Source: Intrasporangiaceae bacterium
GTDB lineage: Bacteria; Actinomycetota; Actinomycetes; Actinomycetales; Dermatophilaceae
Direction: 5' to 3'
DNA length: 64,000 nt
Assembly: GCA_021324575.1 (NCBI GenBank)
Contig: JAJPIW010000011.1
Coordinates: forward strand, 1 to 64,000
Shown: positions 1 to 12,300 of the stretch, in pieces
How the letters are laid out: each line of letters begins with the position of its first letter
How positions within the stretch are numbered: position 1 is the stretch's first letter
Position numbers and translations under genes: made by a program
The notes under the pieces: model-generated
The model's input: the letters and a program-made list of their open reading frames with translations, nothing else
Told to the model about the DNA's origin: nothing
Databases searched by the model: none

Positions 1-226
1 AGGCGTCGATCCAGTCGCGCCCGAAGCCGTCCACCATGTGGTGCGTCATGTGCTTCTGGTACCAGACCGGCTTCTCTCCCGGCGCCGGGCCGACGAGCGC
101 GTCGGCGACCTCGCGCCAGTCGGTCGGCTGCGAGCGGATCACCTCGTCGCGCATCGGGTGCTCGAGACCGGTCGTTGCGAGGTAATGCGCATAGAACGGC
201 TCGTCGACGACGGCCGTGTCCTCCCG
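1..226 (-). CDS. Partial sulfotransferase-like protein, possibly a truncated gene
   Basis: Reading leftwards, one open frame gives a stretch resembling the plant and bacterial sulfotransferase-like (branched-chain aminotransferase-like) family: DEPFYAHYL, then GLEHPMRDEV, then PVWYQKHMTHHM. The C-terminus is cut off by the window edge. In the family a P-loop motif of the type WSxPRSxST stands about 20 residues before DEP. Here that DNA is the 5' end of nagA on the other strand, and no P-loop is readable in any of the three frames. The recognisable part begins near 224 without a start codon; the first ATG in frame is at 154-152 (MRDEVIRSQ). It could be a gene that lost its 5' end or a gene starting at 154. 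The family match is by eye. Confidence 0.45.
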
Positions 227-1354
227 GAGGCCAGCGTGGTCGTGGTCGGCGACACCGTCGCGTATGCCGGACCGTCCCGCGACCTGCCGGCCCACCTGGC
301 CACGGCACCGGTCCCCGACTACTGGCGCGACGGTCTGACCCTCCTGCCCGGCCTCGTCGACATCCACTGTCACGGGGCCGCAGGCGGCGAGTTCGGCGAG
401 TCCGCCGACGAGGGGGCGCGCGCGGCGGCCCACCACCAGGCGGCGGGAACGACGACCGTCGTCGCCAGCATTGCCTCCCGCGTCCCCGACCGGCTCGTGC
501 GAGCGGTCCAGGCGTGCTCCACGCTCGTCGCGGACGGAGTCGTCGGCGGGATCCACCTGGAGGGGCCGTTCCTCTCCACGGTCCGCCGAGGCGCCCAGAA
601 CCCCGCAGCCCTGCGCGACGTCGACCCCGACCTCGTCGCCGCGCTCGTCGCCGCGGCCGGCCCGGGTGCCCTCGTCCAGATGACCCACGCACCCGAGCGC
701 GACCCACGCAGGCTGCTCCCGGCACTGCTCGCTGACGCAGAGGTCGTCACCGCTATCGGGCACACCGACGCCGACGCAGCGCTCACCGCCCGCACCCTCG
801 CCGCCGCCGCGGAGGTCGCGCCGCGGGGGCTGCGCCCTCTCGTCACCCACCTGTTCAACGGCATGCCGCCGCTCCACCACCGCTCCCCCGGTCCGGTGGC
901 CGCCGCGCTCACCGCGGCGGCCCGCGGTGACGCGGTGCTCGAGCTCATCGGCGACGGCGTCCACCTCGCCCCGGAGACGGTCCGGATGGTCTTCGAGACC
1001 GTCGGGCCGGACAACATCGCCCTGGTCTCCGACGCGATGGGTGCCTGCGGCATGTCCGACGGCGACTATCGCCTCGGTGATCTCGAGGTCCGGGTCGTGA
1101 GCGGGGTGGCCCGGCTCACCGACGGTGACTCGATAGCCGGCGGCACGGCGAGCCTGCTCGACGTCGTCCGCTGGTGCGTGACCGTCGCGGGCGTACCCCT
1201 CGCCGATGCCGTGACCGCTGCCACCGCCGCTCCGGCCGCGGCCCTCTCCCTCCCGGCCGGCTCGCTGCGAGTCGGCGACCGGGCCGACCTCGTCGTCGTC
1301 GGCGACGACCTGGCGCGGGTCGCCGTGCTACGCGCCGGAGCCCGGCTCAGCTGA
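185..1354 (+). CDS. nagA: N-acetylglucosamine-6-phosphate deacetylase
   Basis: Removes the acetyl group from GlcNAc-6-phosphate to give glucosamine-6-phosphate in amino-sugar and cell-wall recycling. The 389-residue product is of normal family length. It has the amidohydrolase metal site motif DIHCHGAAG near residue 58, [12 protein letters not shown] in the middle, and a late [11 protein letters not shown] segment carrying the expected aspartate. I chose the ATG at 185, preceded by GCGAGG, because the protein then begins with the usual beta-strand domain ([19 protein letters not shown]). An in-frame ATG at 38 would add 49 residues with no family likeness. Its last 27 bases overlap the end of convergent uppS. 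Its first 40 bases lie antisense to the sulfotransferase-like frame. Confidence 0.9.
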   Translation: MRIERLVDDGRVLPEASVVVVGDTVAYAGPSRDLPAHLATAPVPDYWRDGLTLLPGLVDIHCHGAAGGEFGESADEGARAAAHHQAAGTTTVVASIASRVPDRLVRAVQACSTLVADGVVGGIHLEGPFLSTVRRGAQNPAALRDVDPDLVAALVAAAGPGALVQMTHAPERDPRRLLPALLADAEVVTAIGHTDADAALTARTLAAAAEVAPRGLRPLVTHLFNGMPPLHHRSPGPVAAALTAAARGDAVLELIGDGVHLAPETVRMVFETVGPDNIALVSDAMGACGMSDGDYRLGDLEVRVVSGVARLTDGDSIAGGTASLLDVVRWCVTVAGVPLADAVTAATAAPAAALSLPAGSLRVGDRADLVVVGDDLARVAVLRAGARLS

Positions 1355-2152
1355 CCGCTCCGCCACGGCCGACTGGTCGACCGCTCCGCCGTACCGGCGG
1401 TCCCGGGCGACATACGTCTCGATCGCGGCCCACAGGTCGCGCCGGTCGTAGTCGGGCCACAACCGGTCCTGGAACACCATCTCGGCGTACGCGCTCTGCC
1501 ACAGCAGGAAGTTGCTCGTCCGCTGTTCCCCCGAGGACCGGACGAACAGGTCGACGTCGGGCATGTCCGGCTCGTTGAGGTACCGGGTGATCGTGTGCTC
1601 GTCGACCCCGCTCGGCTTGAGCCGGCCGCGCTTGACGTCCTCGGCGATCGCCCGGACGGCATCGGCGATCTCGGCCCGCCCGCCGTAGTTGACGCAGAAG
1701 TACAGTGTGAGCCCGGTGTTGTGCCTCGTCATCTCCTGGGCGATCTCGAGCTCCTTGATGACCGACGACCACAGGCGAGGCCGCCGACCGACCCACCGCA
1801 TCCGCACGCCCCAGGCGTTGAGCTGGTCGCGCCGGCGGCGGATGACGTCGCGGTTGAACCCCATGAGGAAGCGGACCTCGTCCGGCGACCGGCGCCAGTT
1901 CTCGGTCGAGAACGCATAGGCCGACAGGTGCGTGACGCCCACCTCGATCGCGCCGGCGACGACGTCGAGCAGCGAGGCCTCCCCGGCCTCATGGCCGACG
2001 GTCCGCGGCAGGCCCCGCGCGTTGGCCCACCGTCCGTTGCCGTCCATGACGACCGCGACATGGCGCGGTAGCGCGGCCCGCGGGATGACGGGCGCCGTTG
2101 CACCAGAAGGGTGCCCGAACGGTCTCTCGTATGCCGGGTGCCCTGTGCTCAT
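1328..2152 (-). CDS. uppS: Isoprenyl transferase (cis-prenyltransferase, UppS type)
   Basis: Condenses isopentenyl diphosphate units in cis configuration to make the polyprenyl diphosphate carrier needed for peptidoglycan precursors. The 274-residue protein has the [13 protein letters not shown] motif (catalytic Asp37) and the C-terminal signature [20 protein letters not shown]. The ATG at 2152 is fixed by its ATGA overlap with the recO stop codon, so the two are translationally coupled. Actinobacteria often have two such enzymes, one for short (Z-farnesyl) and one for decaprenyl/undecaprenyl products; sequence alone does not say which this is. The 3' end runs antisense into nagA. Confidence 0.93.
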   Translation of the reverse strand: MSTGHPAYERPFGHPSGATAPVIPRAALPRHVAVVMDGNGRWANARGLPRTVGHEAGEASLLDVVAGAIEVGVTHLSAYAFSTENWRRSPDEVRFLMGFNRDVIRRRRDQLNAWGVRMRWVGRRPRLWSSVIKELEIAQEMTRHNTGLTLYFCVNYGGRAEIADAVRAIAEDVKRGRLKPSGVDEHTITRYLNEPDMPDVDLFVRSSGEQRTSNFLLWQSAYAEMVFQDRLWPDYDRRDLWAAIETYVARDRRYGGAVDQSAVAERSAEPGSGA

Positions 2153-2877
2153 ACGCGTTCGACCATCCGCAGCGACCGGACCTGCTTCTCCAGGTGCCAC
2201 TGGAGGAAGGCGCTGACCAGGCCGTTGCCCTCGCGCCGGTGGCGGTCGGCCGAGGCGTCGGCGATCACCCAGTCACCGGTCAGGAGTGCGGCGAGGAGGA
2301 CGAGCGTCTCCGGCGCCGGTGCAGCCGAGCCGGGCGGCCGGCATACCGAGCAGACCGCCCCACCGGCCTGGATGTTGAACCCGCGGTGCGGCCCCGGGTC
2401 GCCGCACCTGGCGCAGTCGTGGAAGCTCGGCGCCCAGCCGGCGACCGCGAGCGCCCGCAGGAGGTAGGCGTCCAGGACCAGACCCGGGTCGTGCTCGGCA
2501 CCCGCGAGGGACCGGAGCGCGCCCCCGAGGAGGAGGTACTGCTGGATCGCGGGTGCGTGCTCCTCGGTGAGCCGGTCGCACGTCTCGACGATCGCGCCTT
2601 GTGCCGTGTAGGCCGGGTAGTCGCGGGAGATGGTGTCGCCCCAGGCGTCGAGGGTCTCGACCTGGGTCACCGTATCCAGGTTGCGGCCCTCGTAGCACTG
2701 GAGGTCGATGTGCATGCCCGGCTCGAGCCGCGACCCGAACCGGCTCTTGGTCCGCCGCACGCCCTTGCCGACCACCCGCACCTTGCCGCGGGTGCGAGTG
2801 AGGAGGGTGACGATCCGGTCGGCTTCGCCCAGCTTCTGGGTGCGCAGCACGATGGCTTCGTCGCGGTAGAGGGGCAC
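2149..2877 (-). CDS. recO: DNA repair protein RecO
   Basis: Loads RecA onto SSB-coated single-stranded DNA in the RecFOR recombination pathway. The 242-residue protein opens with the OB-fold start [21 protein letters not shown]. It carries a zinc finger with Cys155, Cys158, Cys176 and Cys179 (CARCGD and CSVCRP) and the helical C-terminal domain. It is the first gene of a two-gene unit with uppS. The neighbouring AlkB-like gene is divergent, with about 90 bp between the two starts that must hold both promoters. Confidence 0.93.
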   Translation of the reverse strand: MPLYRDEAIVLRTQKLGEADRIVTLLTRTRGKVRVVGKGVRRTKSRFGSRLEPGMHIDLQCYEGRNLDTVTQVETLDAWGDTISRDYPAYTAQGAIVETCDRLTEEHAPAIQQYLLLGGALRSLAGAEHDPGLVLDAYLLRALAVAGWAPSFHDCARCGDPGPHRGFNIQAGGAVCSVCRPPGSAAPAPETLVLLAALLTGDWVIADASADRHRREGNGLVSAFLQWHLEKQVRSLRMVERV

Positions 2878-2969
2878 CGGTCCATTCTCCTATGCGGCCG
2901 CCCCGCCGCCGCGCAGGTCGGGCGCCGTGTTCCTCGCACATCTGTCCACTCGGTGCTATCGTCGAACAC

Positions 2970-3614
2970 ATGTCCGCAGCGGTGGATCTCGACCTGGCCC
3001 TCCAGGGCTCGCTCTTCGACGTGGCCGACGACGGCCCGGTCCGCACGTCCGCCCCGGTGCGCCGCGACCACCTCGACCGGGGCGCGTGGGTCGATGTGTG
3101 CCCGGGCTGGCTGGGAGCCGCCGATGCGGCATACCGCGGACTCTTGACCGACGTGCCGTGGCAGGCCGAGCGTCGGCAGATGTGGGACAACGTCGTCGAT
3201 GTCCCCCGGCTGCTCGCGTTCTACGGCGAGGGCGACCCACTCCCCCACCCCGCCCTCGACGACGCGCTGGCCGCTCTCAACCGGCGGTATGCCGGGGGGC
3301 TGGGTGAGCCGTTCGTGACGGCCGGGCTGTGCCTCTACCGTGACGGCCGCGACTCGGTGGCCTGGCACGGTGACCGGATCGGGCGTGGCCGTGACGCCGA
3401 CACCATGGTCGCGATCATCTCCCTCGGCTCACGGCGCAACCTCATGCTCCGTCCGCGGGGCGGCGGGACGGCCCGGCGCTACCCGCTGGGTCACGGCGAC
3501 CTCGTCGTCATGGGCGGGTCCTGCCAGCGGACCTGGGACCACTGCATCCCCAAGACGGCTCAGCCCGTCGGCCCGCGCATCTCGGTCCAGTTCCGGCCGC
3601 GCGGCGTCCGCTGA
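2970..3614 (+). CDS. AlkB-like 2-oxoglutarate/Fe(II) dioxygenase
   Basis: Predicted oxidative demethylase of alkylated nucleic acid bases. The 214-residue protein shows the iron ligands HxD in VAWHGDRIG near residue 135, the second His in TWDHCIPKT and the 2-oxoglutarate-binding arginines in GPRISVQFRPR at the C-terminus. The start MSAAVDLDL (ATG at 2970) precedes the first conserved block FDVADDGPV. An in-frame ATG at 2892 would add a basic, unmatched leader. It stands alone, divergent from recO, so it may belong to a damage response with its own promoter, though no LexA or Ada box was identified. Confidence 0.88.
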   Translation: MSAAVDLDLALQGSLFDVADDGPVRTSAPVRRDHLDRGAWVDVCPGWLGAADAAYRGLLTDVPWQAERRQMWDNVVDVPRLLAFYGEGDPLPHPALDDALAALNRRYAGGLGEPFVTAGLCLYRDGRDSVAWHGDRIGRGRDADTMVAIISLGSRRNLMLRPRGGGTARRYPLGHGDLVVMGGSCQRTWDHCIPKTAQPVGPRISVQFRPRGVR

Positions 3615-3701
3615 TCCCCGGCCGCACCACCCTGCCCGCCTCCCAGCCTGCCTGTCCGCCTCCCGGCCTGCCCAGGCGCCTGCCCGGGCCCCGCCTATCC
3701 A

Positions 3702-3762
3702 CGCACGTGCGGGGTTGTTCAGCTCCCAAACGCCATCGGACGTGAACAACCCCGCACGTGCG
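3702..3762. terminator. Long perfect inverted repeat between convergent genes
   Basis: Arms 3702-3721 and 3743-3762 are 20-base perfect complements, with a 21-base loop. Each arm itself starts with the palindromic core GCACGTGC and ends GGTTGTTCA. It lies in the gap between the AlkB-like gene and the convergent acyltransferase, so a bidirectional terminator is the simplest reading, although there is no T-tract on either side. The preceding bases 3625-3690 are CCTGCC/CCGCCTCCC-rich imperfect repeats. Confidence 0.7.
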
Positions 3763-3837
3763 GGGAGGTGAGGTGGCGCATCGGCCAGCGTCGGCGGGCC
3801 GTCCACGCAGTCGAGAGGGTCACCGACGGCAGCCGGG

Positions 3838-5277
3838 TCACCCGGCGACGGCGCGGGCGGCCTTGAGCAGGTCGTCGAGCTCGAGGCGCAGCGACTTGGC
3901 GACGTCGTCGATGTCGGGCATGACCTCGCGGGCGGCGACGAGGCCGAAGTGGAGCTGGCCGAGGTAGCCGATGAGGGTGAAGTTCATGCCCTGCCCGTCG
4001 AGTACGACCGACAGCGGATAGTGCGCGAGGAGCTTGGCACCGCCCATGTAGACCGGCACGTTGGGGCCCGGCACGTTGGAGACGACGACGTTGAACGGGG
4101 GCAGCCGCGACAGGATCGAGCTGCTCAGGACGACCCGGGCAGCGCGGGCGGTCAGGGCCGGTGGCGCGAAGTCGGAGATGTCGTCGACGAGCCCTTGCGG
4201 GATGACGGCCTGCTGGGCCTTGGCGACCTTGGTCGCCTGGCTGGCCACGATCAGCCGCTCGGCGGGGTCCTCGATGTGGGTCGGCAGGACGGCCAGCATC
4301 GCCGAGACCTTGTTGCCCATGGCACCCTTGCCGCTCTCGTCCCGGATGCTCACCGGGACCATCGCCACCAGAGGCCCGGCCGGAAGGGCGTTGCGCGCGA
4401 TCAGCCAGCGACGCAGCGCCCCGGCGCACATGGCCATGACGACGTCGTTGACCGACACCCCGAAGGCGTTCTTGACCGTCTTGACCTCATCGAGGGGAAG
4501 GCTGATGAACGCGAACTTGCGGTGGGCCGTGATTTGGGTGTTGAGCGGCGTCGTCGGCGCGATCAAGGGTCCGCTCTTGATCACCTCGCCGTCGGCGCTG
4601 CTTCCCCGACCGACGAGGCCGCTCACGACCGGAAGGAGGGCCGGCGCGAGTGCGGGCAGGGCGCGCAGGGCATCGGTTGCCAGCTTGGTCGCCTGCACGG
4701 GGCGGAGCGCCAGTCGCGCCACCGCCTGGATCCCGAGGCCGAGCCGGCTCGGCGCGGCCGATGGACGGAACGGCTCGAACGGCTGCACCGGTCGACCCTC
4801 CGGCGACAGGTCCATGAGCACGGTCATCAGCTCGGCACCCGAGACGCCGTCGATGGCCGCGTGGTGGACCTTGGTGTAGATCGCCACCCGCTTCTTGGCG
4901 AGCCCGGTGATCAGGTAGCTCTCCCAGAGCGGGCGGGTCCGGTCGAGCGGCCGCGCGTGCAGCCGAGCCACCTGCTCGGCCAGCTGGGCATCCGACCCGG
5001 GGCGCGGCAGCGCGAGCTCCCGGACGTGGTACTCGATGTCGAAGTTCTCGTCGTCGACCCAGTACGGCTGGTCCAGGCCGAGCGGCACGTGGTGCAGGCG
5101 TCGGCGCATGACCGGCACGAGGGGCAGCCGCTCGGCAATCACCTCGGTGAGCCGGGCCAGGTCGAGCGGCTCGGGCGCGGTGGACGGGTCGAGGATGGAC
5201 AGACCGGCGACGTGTCCGGTCGAGCGTGGGGTCTCCAGAGCGAGGAAGGCGGAGTCGAGCCCGGTCAGCCGTTGCAT
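3838..5277 (-). CDS. Wax ester synthase/diacylglycerol acyltransferase (WS/DGAT)
   Basis: Transfers acyl groups from acyl-CoA to diacylglycerol or fatty alcohols, making storage triacylglycerol or wax esters; typically membrane-associated in actinomycetes. The 479-residue protein starts MQRLTGLDSAFLALETP, as family members do. It carries the active-site motif HHAAIDG near residue 138 and the second block VSVNDVVMAMCAGALRRWL near residue 270. The adjacent lipase ends nine bases before this start codon on the same strand, so the two are probably co-transcribed in a lipid-turnover unit. Several paralogues are common in these genomes, so the substrate is uncertain. Confidence 0.9.
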   Translation of the reverse strand: MQRLTGLDSAFLALETPRSTGHVAGLSILDPSTAPEPLDLARLTEVIAERLPLVPVMRRRLHHVPLGLDQPYWVDDENFDIEYHVRELALPRPGSDAQLAEQVARLHARPLDRTRPLWESYLITGLAKKRVAIYTKVHHAAIDGVSGAELMTVLMDLSPEGRPVQPFEPFRPSAAPSRLGLGIQAVARLALRPVQATKLATDALRALPALAPALLPVVSGLVGRGSSADGEVIKSGPLIAPTTPLNTQITAHRKFAFISLPLDEVKTVKNAFGVSVNDVVMAMCAGALRRWLIARNALPAGPLVAMVPVSIRDESGKGAMGNKVSAMLAVLPTHIEDPAERLIVASQATKVAKAQQAVIPQGLVDDISDFAPPALTARAARVVLSSSILSRLPPFNVVVSNVPGPNVPVYMGGAKLLAHYPLSVVLDGQGMNFTLIGYLGQLHFGLVAAREVMPDIDDVAKSLRLELDDLLKAARAVAG

Positions 5278-5286
5278 GATCGCAAC

Positions 5287-6120
5287 CTAGTCCCCCGACG
5301 GCCCGGACAGGTCGCCGTAGAAGGGACGAAGCAGGCGCGGCGGCGCGAACGGGGCCCAGTCCGCCACCGGACGGGCCAGCCGGTCGGCGACCACCCACAG
5401 GGTCGCCGGGTCGTAGCCGAACCCGAGGTGGCTGCACCGGACCTCGACGTTCTGGTGGGTCGGCTCCACATCGCCGAGACAGGCCCGCCAAGCCACGATC
5501 CCATCGAACCGGGAGTAGACCGACGTCGTCGGCACCGGCACCGGATCGGTCCAGTGCGAGGGGGTCGGGAACCGGGTCGGCCGGGCATGCAGCGCCATCA
5601 GCCGGTCGAACGTCGCGTCGGCATGGGTTCGGTGCCCATGGGCCACCCCGAACGGCGACCCCAGGGTGATGACCTGTCGGACGTATGCCGTGTGCTCCAT
5701 GGCGAGGTACCGGGCATAGATCCCGCCCAGGCTCCACCCGATGACCGACACCGGCCCGCCGGTGCGCTCCGCGAGGTCCCGCAGGCCACCCGGCATACCG
5801 TCGAGGATCGCCTCGGTCGGGCCGAGGTTGCGACCGAGGCGCCAGCCACGGACGTAGTAGCCCCGGCCGCGGAGGAACGACCGCAACGGCCGGGTGCTCG
5901 CGTCGGAGGCGAGCAGGCCGGGCAGAACCAGCACGCCGTGGCCGTCGCCGGGTGGCGCCGAGCGCAGCCACGGGGTGGCGACCGGCAGGATGGCCCGGTC
6001 GATGACGCCGCGGAGCGGCTCGGTGAGGTACAGCGCGGCAGACGGACGCACCCCGAGGGCCCGAAGGCTCTCCGGCTCCGTTGCCGGCCCGCTGTCCATC
6101 CGCCGAGAGTGACAGGACAT
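5287..6120 (-). CDS. Alpha/beta-hydrolase lipase/acyltransferase
   Basis: Predicted serine hydrolase acting on lipid esters. The 277-residue protein has the segment HGVLVLPGLLASDASTRPLR, an oxyanion region resembling PGPP-type lipases, and the nucleophile elbow VIGWSLGG. A late SHLGFGYDP supplies a candidate catalytic His. A candidate Asp stands in SRFDGIV. It has no signal peptide. The start is uncertain: ATG at 6120 (MSCHSRRMDS) or ATG at 6099 (MDSGPATEP), neither with a strong ribosome site. It lies directly upstream of the WS/DGAT gene, which suggests cooperation in lipid storage or remodelling. The exact substrate cannot be read from the sequence. Confidence 0.8.
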   Translation of the reverse strand: MSCHSRRMDSGPATEPESLRALGVRPSAALYLTEPLRGVIDRAILPVATPWLRSAPPGDGHGVLVLPGLLASDASTRPLRSFLRGRGYYVRGWRLGRNLGPTEAILDGMPGGLRDLAERTGGPVSVIGWSLGGIYARYLAMEHTAYVRQVITLGSPFGVAHGHRTHADATFDRLMALHARPTRFPTPSHWTDPVPVPTTSVYSRFDGIVAWRACLGDVEPTHQNVEVRCSHLGFGYDPATLWVVADRLARPVADWAPFAPPRLLRPFYGDLSGPSGD

Positions 6121-6152
6121 GCTCGCCGGAGCAAGCACCGCCACTCGGTGTG

Positions 6153-6719
6153 TTACCGCTCGGAAACCTGGGTGGCCCGTCGAGCCACGGCAGCGAGGAC
6201 ATCGCGTCGGATGAGCCCGCTCCAGGGACGGATGAGTGCCCAGTAGGGCACGAAGCGGCGCCATGCCGCCCGGTCGGTCGCCTCGCACAGTGTGACGGTC
6301 CGCAGGACCGACCCCGCCTCGCCGTCCGGCTCGATCGTGAACTCCATGCCGTACTTCAGCCAGCCCGGTTCGTCGAAGACGCGCAGCGCGTCGAGTGACT
6401 CCGGGACGGGCCCGATGTCCGGACGCGGTTGCCAGGGCTTGGCGATGCGCCCCGCGGTGATCCACGCGGGACGTGACTCGTCGAGCACCACGACAGGGCT
6501 GGGCTGGTCCAGGAGACGCTGGTCGCCGGTCGCGGTGCGTCCCCCAGCCCGGAGCCAGCTGAGCGGCTTGGTCACCGTGAGGTCGCGGACCCGGAGGTCG
6601 TGCAGGGCATCCCAGACGGCGTCCCGGCTCGCCGGGATGCGTCGCGCGTGGCGTTCGCCGAACTGGGCGCCGGGCAGAGCTTGGGCCAACGGGGAGGTCT
6701 GAGCTTGGACGCTGTTCAT
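6153..6719 (-). CDS. DUF2867/SRPBCC-fold protein
   Basis: The 188-residue protein resembles the DUF2867 group of the SRPBCC ligand-binding fold: RRIPASRDAVWDALHDL near the N-terminus, then the pattern EPGWLKYGMEFTIEPD and a C-terminal RFVPYWALIRPWSGLIRRDVL helix. Such proteins bind hydrophobic ligands or act as accessory subunits; no catalytic residues are evident. It is divergent from the TetR gene, sharing a 53-base control region that holds palindromic TAGAAC half-sites, so it is very probably the regulator's target. The start codon overlaps the outer half-site. Confidence 0.75.
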   Translation of the reverse strand: MNSVQAQTSPLAQALPGAQFGERHARRIPASRDAVWDALHDLRVRDLTVTKPLSWLRAGGRTATGDQRLLDQPSPVVVLDESRPAWITAGRIAKPWQPRPDIGPVPESLDALRVFDEPGWLKYGMEFTIEPDGEAGSVLRTVTLCEATDRAAWRRFVPYWALIRPWSGLIRRDVLAAVARRATQVSER

Positions 6720-6766
6720 TTAGAACCTCGCTTCTAGTTGGGACGTTCTAAAGGTATGCCTATGCT
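6719..6766 (+). promoter_or_regulatory. TetR operator and leaderless promoter
   Basis: An 8-base perfect inverted repeat, TTTAGAAC (6719-6726) and GTTCTAAA (6745-6752), encloses a further TTCTA half-site (6732-6736) that pairs with TAGAA at 6721-6725. A promoter for the TetR gene fits inside: TTGGGA (6738-6743), a 17-base spacer, then TATGCT (6761-6766), six bases before the ATG. This implies a leaderless mRNA. The operator halves flank and overlap the -35 region, as expected for autorepression, and also cover the start of the divergent SRPBCC gene. Confidence 0.7.
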
Positions 6767-6772
6767 CCAACC

Positions 6773-7363
6773 ATGGCAAGGCCGCAGAAGTTCACGACCG
6801 ACCAGATCCTCGACGCCGCGCTCACCGCCGTGCAGCAGCACGGTCCCGCGGCCACCATGGCCGACGTGGCTCGCGCAGTGGGCGCACCCATGGGCTCGAT
6901 GTACTACCGGTTTCCGTCCAGGGAGCACCTGTTCATCGCCCTGTGGCTACGCTCGATCCGTCATTTCCACGCGGGCCTGCTCGAGGCCCTGACCATCGAG
7001 GATCCGCGGACCGCGCTGGTGGCCGCGGCACGTCACATCCCACGCTTCTGCCGGGCCCACCCCGACGTCGCGCTCGCGTTGACGCTCTACCGTCAGACCC
7101 GCCTGGTCCAGTCCGCTCCGGCCGAGCTGGTGGAGGAGGTCCGGACGATCAACGAGCCCGTTCTGGAGGCGATGGCACGTGCCTGCACACGCCGCTTCGG
7201 GCGAGCCACTCCCAAGCGGCTCGACCTCGTCCGCACCGCGTGCCAGGCGTCACCGTACGGCCTGGTGCGACCCTACGTCGGGGGTCCCGTACCGCTCTGG
7301 CTGGACGCGGTCGTCACCGTCTCCACCGAGGCGATCCTCGCCCTCGGCGATCCCGGGGCCTGA
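6773..7363 (+). CDS. TetR/AcrR family transcriptional regulator
   Basis: The 196-residue repressor has the N-terminal helix-turn-helix block ILDAALTAVQQHG, then TMADVARAVGAPMGSMYYRFPSREHLF, followed by an all-helical ligand domain. It is divergent from the SRPBCC gene and probably controls it and itself through the TAGAAC/GTTCTA sites between them. The ATG stands six bases after a TATGCT -10 element. The ligand is unknown; neighbours in lipid metabolism make a fatty or aromatic ligand plausible, but this is inference only. Confidence 0.88.
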   Translation: MARPQKFTTDQILDAALTAVQQHGPAATMADVARAVGAPMGSMYYRFPSREHLFIALWLRSIRHFHAGLLEALTIEDPRTALVAAARHIPRFCRAHPDVALALTLYRQTRLVQSAPAELVEEVRTINEPVLEAMARACTRRFGRATPKRLDLVRTACQASPYGLVRPYVGGPVPLWLDAVVTVSTEAILALGDPGA

Positions 7364-7373
7364 CCCCGAGACG

Positions 7374-9128
<1,755 letters not shown>

Positions 9129-9355
9129 CTACTCGTTCGGGTCTTCGCCTGCTCGGTGTCGGCCGGACACAGCGAACTCCGCGACGAGGGGCGGCCGATT
9201 CTGTCAGGCCCCGCCGCGGCAACGAAGGAGGAGGCGTGAGTGACTCACGGAGCCACCGTATGCCGCGCGCCTCCACCGCGTCCACCAGCCGACTCGCTTC
9301 GCCCACCATCCGGACACCCCACGCGCGCGCCGGTTGACCGGCATACTCGCTGGTC

Positions 9356-10051
9356 ATGAAGGTCATCCTCTTCGGCGGTTCCGGAATGGTCGGGCAGGGC
9401 GTGCTCCGCGAGTGCCTGGCCGACGACCGGGTGACCCAGGTCGTGTCCGTCGGCCGGCGGGCCCTGCGGGTCAGCCACCCCAAGCTCTGCGAGGTCCTGC
9501 GCCAGGATCTGGCCGACCTGTCCCCGGTCGAGGCCGATCTGGCGGGTGCCGACGGCGTCTTCTACTGCCTGGGCGTCTCGTCGGTGGGCCTGAAGGAGGA
9601 CGCGTACCGCCGGGTGACGGTCGACCTCACCCAGGAGGCGGTGCGCGCCGTGCGGGCGGCGAGCGGAGACGAGGTGCGCTTCCTCTACGTATCGGGCGGC
9701 GGAACCGACTCCACCGAGCAGGGCCGCGTCATGTGGGCCCGGGTCAAGGGAGAGGCCGAGAACCTGGTCCTCGCAGCCTTCCCCCGCGCCGTCATGTTCC
9801 GGCCCGGCTTCATCCAGCCGCGCGACGGGATCCGGTCCAAGACCGCCTGGTATGCCGCGGTGTACGCCGTCACCGGCGTCCTCACCCCGGTCCTGCGCCT
9901 GGTTGCGCCGGGCACCGTCAACGACACCCGCGAGATCGGCCGGGCCATGCTCAACGTGGCCGCCGGCACGGTCTCGCTCCAGGTCGAGGGCAAGCGGATC
10001 CTCGACCCGCGCGACATCGCCCTGGCCGCCGAAGGCCCAGAGGCACCCTGA
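9356..10051 (+). CDS. NAD(P)-binding Rossmann-fold epimerase/reductase family protein
   Basis: The 231-residue protein opens with the dinucleotide-binding motif MKVILFGGSGMVGQG and continues like TIP30/atypical short-chain dehydrogenases, with FLYVSGGGTDST before a lysine in WARVKGEAENL that could serve as the YxxxK lysine. The tyrosine of the usual YxxxK motif is replaced by tryptophan. This suggests a redox-sensing or binding role rather than classical reduction. It stands alone, convergent with asd and separated from it by hairpins and repeats. Confidence 0.8.
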   Translation: MKVILFGGSGMVGQGVLRECLADDRVTQVVSVGRRALRVSHPKLCEVLRQDLADLSPVEADLAGADGVFYCLGVSSVGLKEDAYRRVTVDLTQEAVRAVRAASGDEVRFLYVSGGGTDSTEQGRVMWARVKGEAENLVLAAFPRAVMFRPGFIQPRDGIRSKTAWYAAVYAVTGVLTPVLRLVAPGTVNDTREIGRAMLNVAAGTVSLQVEGKRILDPRDIALAAEGPEAP

Positions 10052-10093
10052 GGGGCTCCTGGGGAGGCCTGTGGAGAGGGTCGTGCCAGGTCG

Positions 10094-10177
10094 GTTTCTG
10101 CGCCATGGCGCTCACGCCGACCGCCGGCGCACCCATTTCTGCGCCGGCGGTCGGGCGTTGCGCCGGGGCGCAGAAAC
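10094..10177. terminator. Nested hairpins between convergent genes
   Basis: The inner stem is a perfect 15-base pair arm set, 10117-10131 with 10140-10154, closing an 8-base loop (CCCATTTC). An outer pair of 11 bases, GTTTCTGCGCC (10094-10104) with GGCGCAGAAAC (10167-10177), encloses it. There is no T-run. Its position between two convergent genes suggests termination in both directions. Confidence 0.65.
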
Positions 10178-10202
10178 GCCTTGCGCCAGCACAACCGGAG
10201 GC

Positions 10203-10294
10203 GGGGCGACCGGGGGCGCGGGACAACCGGGGGCGTGGCGACCGGGGGCGCCGGACAGCCGGGCGCAGGACAGGCGGGGGCGGGGGCGACCGGG
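10203..10294. repeat. Imperfect ~16-bp tandem repeats at the 3' end of asd
   Basis: Degenerate copies of a GGCGACCGGGGGCG-like unit recur with spacings near 16 and 32 bases (GGCGAC at 10205, 10237 and 10285). The array ends at the asd stop codon. It carries no gene that I can support. Confidence 0.6.
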
Positions 10295-10295
10295 C

Positions 10296-12291
<1,996 letters not shown>

Positions 12292-12300
12292 GCCTGCGGG

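Noticed and set aside
370-1053. Long open frame on the - strand within nagA
   Set aside because: It is an antisense shadow of a conserved gene, with arginine/serine-rich composition and no family motif.
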